A DNA stretch of 39,097 nt from NCBI GenBank assembly GCA_937872985.1, contig CALMUW010000006.1:1-39097 (forward strand), read 5' to 3'. Both the position numbers and the translations under genes were made by a program. Below, piece after piece: positions 17,367-25,270 of this stretch; position 1 is the stretch's first letter, and each line of letters starts with the position of its first letter. The DNA is from an uncultured Alphaproteobacteria bacterium. GTDB taxonomy: Bacteria; Pseudomonadota; Alphaproteobacteria; Rhizobiales; Aestuariivirgaceae. The notes under the pieces were generated by a model. That model had not been told where the DNA came from, searched no databases, and saw nothing but the letters and a program-made list of their open reading frames with translations.

Positions 17367-17984
17367 TCAGCGCGAATAATATTCGACGACCAGGTTTGGC
17401 TGCATCTGCACCGGGAAGGGCACATCCGACAGGCCGGGAATGCGCACCATCCGGGCCGTGCCCGCGCCTTGGTTCACTTCCACATAATCCGGCGTGTCGC
17501 GCTCGGCCAGGTTCATAGCCTCGATGACCACGGCCAGTTCCTTGGCCTTGGCGGTCAGTTCCACCGTGTCGCCCACCTTGAGGCGGATCGACGAGATGGT
17601 GGCGCGGCGGCCATTCACCTTGATGTGGCCATGGCTGACCAGCTGGCGCGCGGCGAACATGGTGGCCGCGAACTTGGCGCGATAGACCACCGTGTCGAGG
17701 CGGCGCTCCAGCAGGCCGATGAGGTGTTCGGAGGAGTCGCCCGTCAGCCGGGTGGCTTCCACATAGAGATTGTGGAACTGGCGCTCGGAGATATTGGCGT
17801 AATAGCCCTTCAGCTTCTGCTTGGCCTTCAGCTGGGTGCCGAAGTCCGACATCTTGCCCTTGCGGCGCTGGCCGTGCTGGCCGGGGCCATATTCACGCTT
17901 GTTCACAGGGCTCTTGGGGCGGCCCCAGATGTTTTCGCCCATACGGCGGTCAATTTTATATTTCGCGGTTGCGCGCTTTGTCAT
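17367..17984 (-). CDS. rpsD: 30S ribosomal protein S4
   Basis: The 205-residue product begins [21 protein letters not shown] and is a typical alphaproteobacterial S4. It includes the S4 RNA-binding domain ([31 protein letters not shown]). It nucleates assembly of the 30S body on 16S rRNA and in many bacteria represses its own mRNA. The zinc-binding cysteines of some S4 forms are absent. GGAG sits about nine bases before the ATG. The gene stands alone with its own strong promoter and a leader of about 155 bases rich in hairpins. Confidence 0.98.
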   Translation of the reverse strand: MTKRATAKYKIDRRMGENIWGRPKSPVNKREYGPGQHGQRRKGKMSDFGTQLKAKQKLKGYYANISERQFHNLYVEATRLTGDSSEHLIGLLERRLDTVVYRAKFAATMFAARQLVSHGHIKVNGRRATISSIRLKVGDTVELTAKAKELAVVIEAMNLAERDTPDYVEVNQGAGTARMVRIPGLSDVPFPVQMQPNLVVEYYSR

Positions 17985-18140
17985 TTACGGTCTCCAAATC
18001 TGTTTCTCATGCCCTGAACGGAAAGGTTCAGGGCTGAGGTTGGACCCACCCTCCTCGCCGCCGGTCTCCCGGCCGACAGGGGAAATTCATGTGAATTCCC
18101 CACGGGCAAGCTGAACCCAAGGCGGCGAAGCCTTGGGCTG
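17985..18140 (-). promoter_or_regulatory. structured 5' leader of rpsD, candidate autoregulatory RNA
   Basis: Read on the minus strand from the predicted start near 18140, the leader forms a series of hairpins. CCCAAGGC/GCCTTGGG (18116-18137) is a perfect 8-bp stem. GGGGAAATTCA/TGAATTCCCC (18079-18101) pairs with one bulge. A small CCGG stem lies at 18061-18072. GCCCTGAAC/GTTCAGGGC (18011-18034) is a perfect 9-bp stem that ends about 27 bases before the rpsD ATG. A nine-codon ORF (MRNRFGDRK) starts right after the last stem and its stop overlaps the rpsD start (ATGA). S4 autoregulates through mRNA structure in other bacteria; that it does so here is inference. Confidence 0.6.
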
Positions 18141-18145
18141 GCGCG

Positions 18146-18174
18146 TCTATAGCCGAGGCAACCTGGGCTGTCAA
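18146..18174 (-). promoter_or_regulatory. sigma-70-type promoter of rpsD
   Basis: On the minus strand, TTGACA (18174-18169) and TATAGA (18151-18146) are separated by exactly 17 bases. The -35 box matches the consensus fully and the -10 box five of six. The -35 box overlaps the murI stop codon, so rpsD can be transcribed apart from trmJ-murI. Confidence 0.8.
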
Positions 18175-18986
18175 ACCGGCACATCCACCAGCATGAAGCG
18201 GGGAAAGCCCATGCGGGCATAGGCTTCCAGCGTTTCCGACGCGCTGCCCCGGCCCGAGGTCAGGATCACCGTGCCATGGTCCGGCGCGCCCACGCGCGGG
18301 GTTCTGAGCGGTGTTTCCTCCGCCACGTCCGCCACCCGCCGGGCAATGGCCGGCGCGGGGTCGATGAAGGTCACCGGCCAGGGGGCGATCTTCTCCATCT
18401 CCTCCAGCAGCAAGGGATAATGGGTGCAGCCCAGCACCACCACATCGGTCTTCCTGCCCTCGCGGCTGCGGAACACCGGGGCCATTTCCGCTCGCAGCGC
18501 CTCCAGGTCCACGCCATGGCCCTTCAGCTTGTGCTCGGCCATTTCCGCCATGTGGCGCGCCCCATGCAGCAACACCTTGCAGTGATAGGCATAGGTATGG
18601 ATCAGCGCATGGGTATATTCGCGGGAAACCGTGCCCGGCGTGGCCAGAACGCCAATCACATTGGTCCGGGTCTGGGCCGCGGCGGGCTTGATGGCGGGCA
18701 CCGTGCCGACAAAGGGCACCGCATGGGTCTTGCGCAAATCGGCCAGCGCAATGGTGGATGCCGTGTTGCAGGCCACCACCACCACGTCCGGTTCCACCAC
18801 CTCGATCAGCCGCCCCATGACCCCGACGATGCGGCGGATGAGCTTCCCCTCCTCCCACGAGCCATAGGGGAAGCCCGCATTGTCGGCGGAATAGATGACC
18901 GTGGCCTCGGGCATCTGGCGCAACACCGCGCGCGCCACGGTAAGCCCCCCCATGCCGGAATCGAACATGAGAATGCGCGGCTTCAC
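18171..18986 (-). CDS. murI: glutamate racemase
   Basis: The 271-residue enzyme makes D-glutamate for peptidoglycan. The two catalytic cysteines are C73 in VVACNTAST and C187 in LGCTHYPLL; D9-S10 lies in MFDSGMGG, and SADNAGFPYG is also typical. The frame is open to 19304, but that part overlaps trmJ. The start is a GTG at 18986 (VKPRILMFDSG) whose last bases form the trmJ stop (GTGA overlap), with GGGAGGGGAAGG upstream. This indicates translational coupling with trmJ. Confidence 0.95.
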   Translation of the reverse strand: MKPRILMFDSGMGGLTVARAVLRQMPEATVIYSADNAGFPYGSWEEGKLIRRIVGVMGRLIEVVEPDVVVVACNTASTIALADLRKTHAVPFVGTVPAIKPAAAQTRTNVIGVLATPGTVSREYTHALIHTYAYHCKVLLHGARHMAEMAEHKLKGHGVDLEALRAEMAPVFRSREGRKTDVVVLGCTHYPLLLEEMEKIAPWPVTFIDPAPAIARRVADVAEETPLRTPRVGAPDHGTVILTSGRGSASETLEAYARMGFPRFMLVDVPV

Positions 18987-19807
18987 GCCTTCCCCTCCCG
19001 TTCCATCTTGCGCTTGATGTGCGTGCCGGTGAGCGAGGCCACCATGCCGCGCAGCGAGCGCACCTCCTGCTCGGTCAGCGCGGCGCGGCCATAGAGATTG
19101 CGGATGTTGCGCATCATGGTCGGGCGCTTGTCCGCCGATTTGAAGAAGCCGGCCTCGGCCAGTTCGCGCTCCAGATGATCGAAGAAGCCGTAAAGCTCGT
19201 CCTTGGTCGCGGGCCGCGTGTCCGGCGCCACCAGCCCCGGCCCCGCCAGCGCCGGAAGCTCCGGCGTCTCCTGGCCCAGGGTTTCGGCCTGCGTCTTGAA
19301 CCACTCATAGCCCATGAGCAGCACGGCCTGCGCCATGTTGAGCGAGGCAAAGGCGGGATTCACCGGCGCGGTCACGATCACATCCGCCAGCGACACCTCG
19401 TCATTGTTGAGGCCCCAGCGCTCGCGGCCAAAGAGCAGCGCCACGCGCTCGCCCCGGCCCACGCGGGCGCGCATGTCATGGCCCGCCTGCTCCGGCGTCA
19501 CCACTTCCTTGGTCATGCCGCGCGGCCTTGCCGTCGTCGCCATGACGAAATTCATGTCCGCCAGGGCCGTGGCGAGATCATCATGGACCCTGGCATTCTC
19601 GATGATCCACACCGCCCCCGATGACGCCGACACCGCCCGCTCGTTGGGCCAGCCGTCGCGCGGGTTCACGATGCGCAGTTCCGACAGGCCGAAATTGGCC
19701 ATGGCGCGCGCCGCCGTGCCGATGTTCTCGCCCAATTGCGGGTTCACCAGCACCACCACGGGGGCGGGTCCGGTGGCGGGCGTTTGAGTCTTGTCGGTTC
19801 CGGCCAT
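18983..19807 (-). CDS. trmJ: tRNA (cytidine/uridine-2'-O-)-methyltransferase TrmJ
   Basis: A 274-residue SPOUT-class methyltransferase. Motif 1 is LVNPQLGENIGTAARAMANFG; the trefoil-knot SAM motifs are LLFGRERWGLNNDEV and APVNPAFASLNMAQAV. TrmJ methylates the ribose at position 32 of tRNA anticodon loops. The C-terminal extension ([16 protein letters not shown]...KRKMEREGK) fits TrmJ rather than TrmL. It is first in a trmJ-murI unit; murI overlaps its stop by GTGA. Confidence 0.93.
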   Translation of the reverse strand: MAGTDKTQTPATGPAPVVVLVNPQLGENIGTAARAMANFGLSELRIVNPRDGWPNERAVSASSGAVWIIENARVHDDLATALADMNFVMATTARPRGMTKEVVTPEQAGHDMRARVGRGERVALLFGRERWGLNNDEVSLADVIVTAPVNPAFASLNMAQAVLLMGYEWFKTQAETLGQETPELPALAGPGLVAPDTRPATKDELYGFFDHLERELAEAGFFKSADKRPTMMRNIRNLYGRAALTEQEVRSLRGMVASLTGTHIKRKMEREGKA

Positions 19808-19870
19808 GGCGTCCTGATAGGGCGAACGGCGCGCTGATGAAAGGGGCGTTTCGCCGCCGCGACGAACGAA

Positions 19871-21103
19871 TTATCCCCGCCCGTCCAGCCGCCGCGCCTC
19901 GCGCAGGCCGGGGAACCAGCGCGCCCACAGGCCCGCCACTGCCATGGTGCCAACCCCGCCCATGACCACGGCGGCCACCGCCCCCACCGCCGCCGCCGCG
20001 AAGCCGGCGCGGAATTCGCCCAGCTCGTTCGATGCCCCGATGAACACCCGGTTCACCGCCGTCACCCGGCCCCTCACTTCGTCCGGCGTCCACAGTTGCA
20101 TCAGTGTTTCGCGCACATAGACGCTCACCATGTCGCAGGCCCCCATCAGCATCAGCGCGAAAATGGAGAGCGGAATGGAGCGCGACAGACCGAAGACCAC
20201 GGTGAAGAAACCGAACAGCGCCACGAAGATGAACAGCACATGCCCGGCCCGGTCGCGGATGCCGTGCCTGGCAAGGTAGAGCGCCACCACCAGCGCCCCG
20301 ATGCCCGGCGCGGCGCGCAACAGCCCAAGGCCCAGCGGCCCCGCATGGAGAATGTCGCGCGCATAGACCGGCATCAGCGCCACCGCACCCCCCAGCAGCA
20401 CGGCAAAGAGGTCGAGCGAAATCGCCCCCAGCACGATCTTTTCCGACCGGATGAAACGGAACCCGGCAAAGAGCGTATCGAGCGTCGGCGGCTCCTTGCG
20501 CGCGGCCCCGCGCGCCACCGGCCCGATGAGCAGCACCGACACCACGGCAAGGGCGATGAGCACCGCCGCCGTGCCATAGGCCACGAGGCCGGACAGGCCA
20601 TAGAGCAAGCCGCCCAGCACCGGCCCCATGATGGTGCCGGCCTGCCAGGTCATGGACGACAGCGAAATGCCATGCGCAATGGCTTCACGCGGCAACAGGT
20701 TGGGTGCCAGCGCATCCGCCGCCGGATTGAGGAAAGCCCGCGCCACCCCCAGCGCCGCCAGCACGGCGAAGATCGGCCAGACCACCGTGGGGGCCGAGGC
20801 GGTGAAGAAAAACAGCGCGGCGGCGCAGGCCACCTCCAGCGCCATGCACAGCGCCATGATGGCGCGGCGGCTGAAACGGTCGGCGGCCAGGCCCGTCACC
20901 AGCACCAGCAGCAAGGGCGGCAGGAATTGCACCAGGCCCGCCAGCCCAAGATCCGCCGGGTTGCGGCTGATGTCGTAGATCTGCCAGCCCACCGACACCG
21001 ACATGATCTGCACCGCAAAGCCCGCCAGCCCCACCGCGAGAAGGTAGAACACATAGGGCCGGTAATGCAGCGCGTTGGCGGAGGGTGCGGGCGTGTCGGA
21101 CAT
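19871..21103 (-). CDS. MFS exporter (EntS/MFS_3-like)
   Basis: A 410-residue twelve-helix transporter of the MFS_3 group, which includes the enterobactin exporter EntS. The loop motif GLAADRFSRRAIM and RAFLNPAADALAPNLLPREAIAHGISL are typical, as is LWTPDEVRGRVTAVNRVFIGASNELGEFRAG. The ATG at 21103 (MSDTPAPSANALHYRPYVF) is chosen because the upstream extension to 21181 runs through the receptor terminator. The cargo is unknown. It lies downstream of the receptor operon on the same strand but is separated from it by a terminator. Confidence 0.88.
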   Translation of the reverse strand: MSDTPAPSANALHYRPYVFYLLAVGLAGFAVQIMSVSVGWQIYDISRNPADLGLAGLVQFLPPLLLVLVTGLAADRFSRRAIMALCMALEVACAAALFFFTASAPTVVWPIFAVLAALGVARAFLNPAADALAPNLLPREAIAHGISLSSMTWQAGTIMGPVLGGLLYGLSGLVAYGTAAVLIALAVVSVLLIGPVARGAARKEPPTLDTLFAGFRFIRSEKIVLGAISLDLFAVLLGGAVALMPVYARDILHAGPLGLGLLRAAPGIGALVVALYLARHGIRDRAGHVLFIFVALFGFFTVVFGLSRSIPLSIFALMLMGACDMVSVYVRETLMQLWTPDEVRGRVTAVNRVFIGASNELGEFRAGFAAAAVGAVAAVVMGGVGTMAVAGLWARWFPGLREARRLDGRG

Positions 21104-21147
21104 GGGCTGCCGCCTGTGCCACAGCGCCCCCGCCCTGTCAAAAGCAA

Positions 21148-21173
21148 AGGGGCGGAGCCAAAGCCCCGCCCCT
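21148..21173 (-). terminator. intrinsic terminator of the receptor operon
   Basis: AGGGGCGG (21148-21155) pairs with CCGCCCCT (21166-21173). On the minus strand the stem is followed by TTGCTTTT. It lies 33 bases past the TonB-dependent receptor stop. Confidence 0.8.
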
Positions 21174-21206
21174 CCGTTCATGTCATCGCTTTCAAAGCCA
21201 AACCGT

Positions 21207-23396
21207 CTAGAACTTCACGGTGAAGCCCGCATAGAAGGTGCGGCCCATGCCCGGCACATTGCCGCGCCCGGTCACCGTCACCGGCGGCATGGCCGGCCCC
21301 ACGTTGATGCCGCCCAGCGGATCTTCGAAATAGCTGTCGAAGATGTTCTCCACCCCGGCGTCGAGGCGGATGCGGTCATTCTCCCAGGCGCTGCGGAAAT
21401 TGACCAGGAAGTAGTCATCCGTGGTCAACTCGTTGCGCTCGCTGTCCACCCTGGTCTTGTCGGCCACGGCCACCAGTTCCAGCGCGTTGCTCCAGCCATC
21501 CCTGGATTGCCTCACCTCCACCCGGGCATTGAGCGGCATCATGTGATAGAGGCTTTCGCCGAAGTCGAGGTTCTTGCCGCGCGTGAACGACACCACCCCC
21601 TTCAACTCCACATCGCCGATGGCGCTGTCCTTCACCACGCGCACCCGGCCCGCGGCGTCAAAGCCATAGAGCAAGGCATCGTGGTTCACGTACTGCAGGT
21701 TCACGAAACCGAAGCCCGCCGGCATGGTGGACACGCTCACCTGTTTCGCGCCGATGTAATCATCGACATAGGAAATATAGGGCGAGACGCTCACCTCCCA
21801 GGCGTTCTCCACCGGATCGGCGAAGCGCGCCGTGATGGAGAAGTTGTGCGCCACCTCCGGGTCGACCTCGAGATTGCCGATGTAGCCGTTGCCGTCGCCG
21901 AACCAGCCCACCATGTTCTTGGCCATCTGGGCGGCCGCCACCGTGCTCCAGGCATAGCGCTCGTAGAAATTGGGCGAGCGGGTCTTGCGGGCATAACCGC
22001 CCTCAAACGTCACACCGTCCGAAGGCTTGAACTTCAGCATGGCCGTGGCGTCGAAGTTATAGTCGGTCATGGAATGATCCTTGGCGTTGAAGGCCGCCGC
22101 ATCGGGACCATAGGTGGCACCCGTGTTATAGCCCTGCACATTGCCGGTATTCATCCACACGATATCGCTGCGCAGACCCACCAGCGCCGACCACTTGTCA
22201 CTGAGCTTCTTGTCCAGTTCAAGGAAGGTGCCGAGCCGCGTGCGCTCGCCGCCGTTGATCAGCCAATAGTCATTGCAGCACATGTTGTTGACCACGGTGC
22301 CCACCGGCGGCCACCACTCGTCCAGCAGCTGCCGGTGCAATTCATTGCCCAGCCGCAGGGTGGAGCCATCGGCGAGGTCGCGCTTCAGCGCCAGGCGATA
22401 GCCGAAATCCTGACCATCGGTCAGCATGGGCATGTCGCGCGGCGGCGTGCGCGAGTATTTCTTGTCGGGCAGGAAGTTCATGACGTGCTCGACGCTGTTG
22501 TAATAGGCCAGCGCCGTCACCTCGCCCAGGCCCGTGTCCATCTTCTGTTCGGCGGAAATGCCCCAGGCCTCGTTGTCGGTCATGTCCATGCGCTGGTTGG
22601 TATAGCCCTGATAGGGAATCTTCTGGGCATGGGCCTTGAGGGTGGTAACCCCGAGATCGCCCTTCAGCCCCAGCGTCACTTCGTGATTGTGCGCTTCATA
22701 TTCCGTGGCCGGAATGCGGTCGCCATGACCATCCTTGGTGTGGCCGCGCGTGCCCCAGTCCCCGGCATAGGACAGGCTGGCCCATTCGTTGTGGGCCTCG
22801 GCCTTGCCGCCCACCGTCACCATGTTGCCATTGCTGGAATAGCGCGCGTGCAGATTGCCGCTCCAGGTCTTGTCCGGCATCGGCTCGGTCTTGCCCGGAA
22901 TGGACGTGTCCGGCGCTGCGAACTTCGGCGTGTTGGTGACCACCTGAATGCCGCCACCGATGGAATCGCCGCCATCCGACACGCCGGAAACCGGCAGGCT
23001 CACCTTCACGCTGTCGATCTGCGACGGATCGGTATAGGACAGGGGCGGGTTCATGTGGTTGGCGCAGGCCGAGGTGATGGCCGCGCCATTGACCGTCTGG
23101 TTCAGCCGGTCATCGGCAAAGCCGCGCAGCACCGGCAGGCTGGAAACCCCGCCCGCCGCCTGCGTCTGCATGCCGGGCACCTGCTTCAGCGCATCCGCCG
23201 TGGACCGCGACGTGGTGGCCACCTGGCGCACGATTTCCGGCCGCAGCGAAATCTGCCCCGTGGTGGTGATGGCCGTGCCGTCCTGGGTGTAAACCGTGAT
23301 CTGCGGGATCTGATAGGCCTCCTGGGCCAGTGCCGACCCGGCGAACAATGCCGCCGCCCCCGCCCCGGTCAGGGCCATGATGAGTGTCTGTTTCAT
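21207..23396 (-). CDS. TonB-dependent outer-membrane receptor, OprC-like copper type
   Basis: A 729-residue receptor with a signal peptide (residues 1-24, SALA before QEA), a plug domain (ADALKQVPGMQTQ, LRGFADDRLNQTVNG) and a beta barrel ending FYAGFTVKF. The plug has C111-A-N-H-M115 in ACANHMNPPLSY, and the barrel has H305-V-M307 in VEHVMNFLPD. Pseudomonas OprC binds copper through CxxxM in the plug and HxM in the barrel at a similar spacing, so a copper substrate is a reasoned inference. HSM occurs once more later. It is the last gene of the operon DUF2946-TonB-receptor. A siderophore role is less likely, given these motifs and neighbours. Confidence 0.85.
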   Translation of the reverse strand: MKQTLIMALTGAGAAALFAGSALAQEAYQIPQITVYTQDGTAITTTGQISLRPEIVRQVATTSRSTADALKQVPGMQTQAAGGVSSLPVLRGFADDRLNQTVNGAAITSACANHMNPPLSYTDPSQIDSVKVSLPVSGVSDGGDSIGGGIQVVTNTPKFAAPDTSIPGKTEPMPDKTWSGNLHARYSSNGNMVTVGGKAEAHNEWASLSYAGDWGTRGHTKDGHGDRIPATEYEAHNHEVTLGLKGDLGVTTLKAHAQKIPYQGYTNQRMDMTDNEAWGISAEQKMDTGLGEVTALAYYNSVEHVMNFLPDKKYSRTPPRDMPMLTDGQDFGYRLALKRDLADGSTLRLGNELHRQLLDEWWPPVGTVVNNMCCNDYWLINGGERTRLGTFLELDKKLSDKWSALVGLRSDIVWMNTGNVQGYNTGATYGPDAAAFNAKDHSMTDYNFDATAMLKFKPSDGVTFEGGYARKTRSPNFYERYAWSTVAAAQMAKNMVGWFGDGNGYIGNLEVDPEVAHNFSITARFADPVENAWEVSVSPYISYVDDYIGAKQVSVSTMPAGFGFVNLQYVNHDALLYGFDAAGRVRVVKDSAIGDVELKGVVSFTRGKNLDFGESLYHMMPLNARVEVRQSRDGWSNALELVAVADKTRVDSERNELTTDDYFLVNFRSAWENDRIRLDAGVENIFDSYFEDPLGGINVGPAMPPVTVTGRGNVPGMGRTFYAGFTVKF

Positions 23397-23461
23397 GTTG
23401 TCCTCTATTTTTGCCTGTCTGGTTTATGCAGACCCGCCGCAAGCCGGGCCTGTCGTTGTCG

Positions 23462-24598
23462 TCATCGGAAATTGATCACCACCGATATGCGCCCCGGCAG
23501 GCGCACGCCGGCCGGCACCGGCCCGAAGCCGCCGCCCAGCGCCCGCAGTGCCGCCGCCCGCACCGCCGGCGACCCCGAAACCGCCGCGCCATGCACGCTG
23601 CCGCCGGGGGAGATGGAGAAGCTGAGGGTGACCGATCCGTCCGGCCCGCTGTTCGACAACCGGCCCACCAGGGTGCTGCGCACCCGGCCGAGATAATTGC
23701 GCATGGCCCGCACCGATTGCGCTGATGCCGCCTGGCGCGCCGTGCTGGCGGCGCGCTTGACGCCGCCGCGCGGGCGGGCCGGTTTCTTCACCGTCTTCGC
23801 TGCCTTCGCTGCCTTCGCTTCACGCACCATGGTGGGGCGCCTGGCTTCCACCCTGGGCCGCACCACGGGCTTCACGACGGGCGCCTCGGGAATGGCGAAC
23901 TGCGCCGGGGTGATGGCCGGCAGCTCCGGCGGCGCGGGCACCTCCACCTCGGCGGGCGGCGGCACCACGGCCTCGGGCTCCGGCGGCACCACGGCCTCGG
24001 GCTCCGGCGGCGTCAACTCATCGCTGAGATCGGCCAGTTCCGGCGGCGGCGGCACCGCCATGTCAGGCTCGGAAGCCGGCGCCGCGCTCACTTCCTCCGT
24101 GGCCGGAACATCGGCCACCAGTTCCACCGTCACCACCATGGGCGGCGTCAGCACGGCCTCATCGTTGCCGAAATAGGCCGGTTCCTCGCGCGCCACACCC
24201 AGCGCCAGCAGACCCGTCAGCGCCAGACCGGCGAGAAAGCCGGGCCAGCGCCGCGCCAGGGCGGAAACCGGCAGCGCCAGGCGCTCGCCCGCCGCCGCCA
24301 GAAATTTCCCGGCCACCACGGCCACGTCACGGCTCGGCACATGGCCGCCCAGGGCATCGCGCCCCGGCCGACGGAATGGCACGACCTCCCCTTCCTTGCC
24401 AGAACCCCCAGGTCCGTCCACGGCAGATGCCGCGCCGTCGCCCGCCTGCCGATGGGCGGGGAAGGCAATCAAGCTGACGGTGGAATCCGCCGTGGACGTT
24501 GGGCAGCCGGCCTCATCCTCCCGCCGGGCAATGAACGGCAGGATGTTGGTGGCCGGCATGGTTTCGGCCTGTGCGCAAACAGGGCCGGAAAGGGTCAT
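23462..24598 (-). CDS. TonB-family energy-transducing protein
   Basis: This protein of about 378 residues spans the inner membrane once (near residues 118-136, FLAGLALTGLLALGV). It has a proline-rich periplasmic stalk with PPEPEAVV repeats, a Lys/Ala-rich stretch, and a TonB C-terminal domain (VRSTLVGRLSNSGPDGSVTLSFSISPGGSV...ISVVINFR). It should couple the proton motive force to the adjacent receptor. The start is uncertain: 24598 and 24559 are both possible with weak ribosome sites. About 100 residues before the membrane helix is unusually long for TonB. It lies 65 bases upstream of the receptor start and follows the DUF2946 gene. Confidence 0.85.
   Translation of the reverse strand: MTLSGPVCAQAETMPATNILPFIARREDEAGCPTSTADSTVSLIAFPAHRQAGDGAASAVDGPGGSGKEGEVVPFRRPGRDALGGHVPSRDVAVVAGKFLAAAGERLALPVSALARRWPGFLAGLALTGLLALGVAREEPAYFGNDEAVLTPPMVVTVELVADVPATEEVSAAPASEPDMAVPPPPELADLSDELTPPEPEAVVPPEPEAVVPPPAEVEVPAPPELPAITPAQFAIPEAPVVKPVVRPRVEARRPTMVREAKAAKAAKTVKKPARPRGGVKRAASTARQAASAQSVRAMRNYLGRVRSTLVGRLSNSGPDGSVTLSFSISPGGSVHGAAVSGSPAVRAAALRALGGGFGPVPAGVRLPGRISVVINFR
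23958..24005. repeat. 24-bp perfect tandem duplication inside tonB-like gene
   Basis: Two exact 24-base copies (23958-23981 and 23982-24005) encode two PEPEAVVP units in the proline-rich stalk. In-frame copy change here would lengthen or shorten the periplasmic spacer. Confidence 0.9.
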
Positions 24599-24682
24599 GG
24601 GGCAGTTCCCGATGGTGATTCCCCGGCACCGGACGGAGTCCGGACGCCAGCACGATTCATCCGGCACGGGCCGGACGAAGGC

Positions 24683-25090
24683 TCAGACGGTCAGGGAATG
24701 GGCGGGGGGACCGCGCGACCGCGCTTCAACCGGCGCGATGGCCAGCGGCTCACGCTGGCGCGCCACCGTGAACACCAGAGCCAGCACGGCGGCGGCATAT
24801 GTGATTTCAGGCGCAGCCGCATCGAGGCCGGGGGCCGCGGTAATGGTGCAGATATCGCACATGGCGGCCATGAAGGCCGCCTTGCCGTCGTCGCCATTGC
24901 CATGGCAATAATCGAGGGAGATGCCCTCCGGCAGGTCAGCCTGCGCCACTGCCTTTTGCAGCATGGTGCTGTAGGCGGCATCCGCTTCCTGGGCATTGGT
25001 GAGCTTGCACGACCAGCCGACCGTCAGTGCCGTCAGCGCGTAAAGCGCCAGCATCACCATCCGCAGCCGGTTATGTCTCAAGCCCTGCAT
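24683..25090 (-). CDS. DUF2946-type small membrane protein
   Basis: A 135-residue product with an N-terminal hydrophobic segment (MVMLALYALTALTVGW). A short Cys/His region follows: C62-H63 in DYCHGNGDD, and C78 with C81 in AAMCDICTI. A second hydrophobic stretch is near residues 96-110, and a polar tail holds RGPPA. This matches the layout of DUF2946, a family of unknown function often found beside TonB-dependent copper receptors. The ATG at 25090 has AGGATGGG upstream; the earlier ATG at 25126 has no such site. First gene of a three-gene operon; the Cys/His residues could bind metal. Confidence 0.7.
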   Translation of the reverse strand: MQGLRHNRLRMVMLALYALTALTVGWSCKLTNAQEADAAYSTMLQKAVAQADLPEGISLDYCHGNGDDGKAAFMAAMCDICTITAAPGLDAAAPEITYAAAVLALVFTVARQREPLAIAPVEARSRGPPAHSLTV

Positions 25091-25270
25091 CACACCCCAT
25101 CCTGCCAGACGCCGCTTCCGCTCCATAACAGGTCAAATCGCCACAGGCCCGCCGTCAAACCGGAACCTGGCTGGCACCATTATCCTACGGCTTCCGTCGC
25201 ATTGGACGCCCCCGTGCCCGGCTGCTAGAACCCGTGCCACATTGATAACCTCATTCAAGGCAGGCTTCAC

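Noticed and set aside
18079..18101. Near-palindrome with GAATTC as a lone protein-binding operator
   Set aside because: It lies downstream of the predicted rpsD start together with other stems, so RNA structure explains it better.
21075..23696. Plus-strand open frame of 873 codons opposite the TonB receptor
   Set aside because: Shadow frame: His/Arg-rich, no recognisable motif, and the receptor on the other strand is certain.
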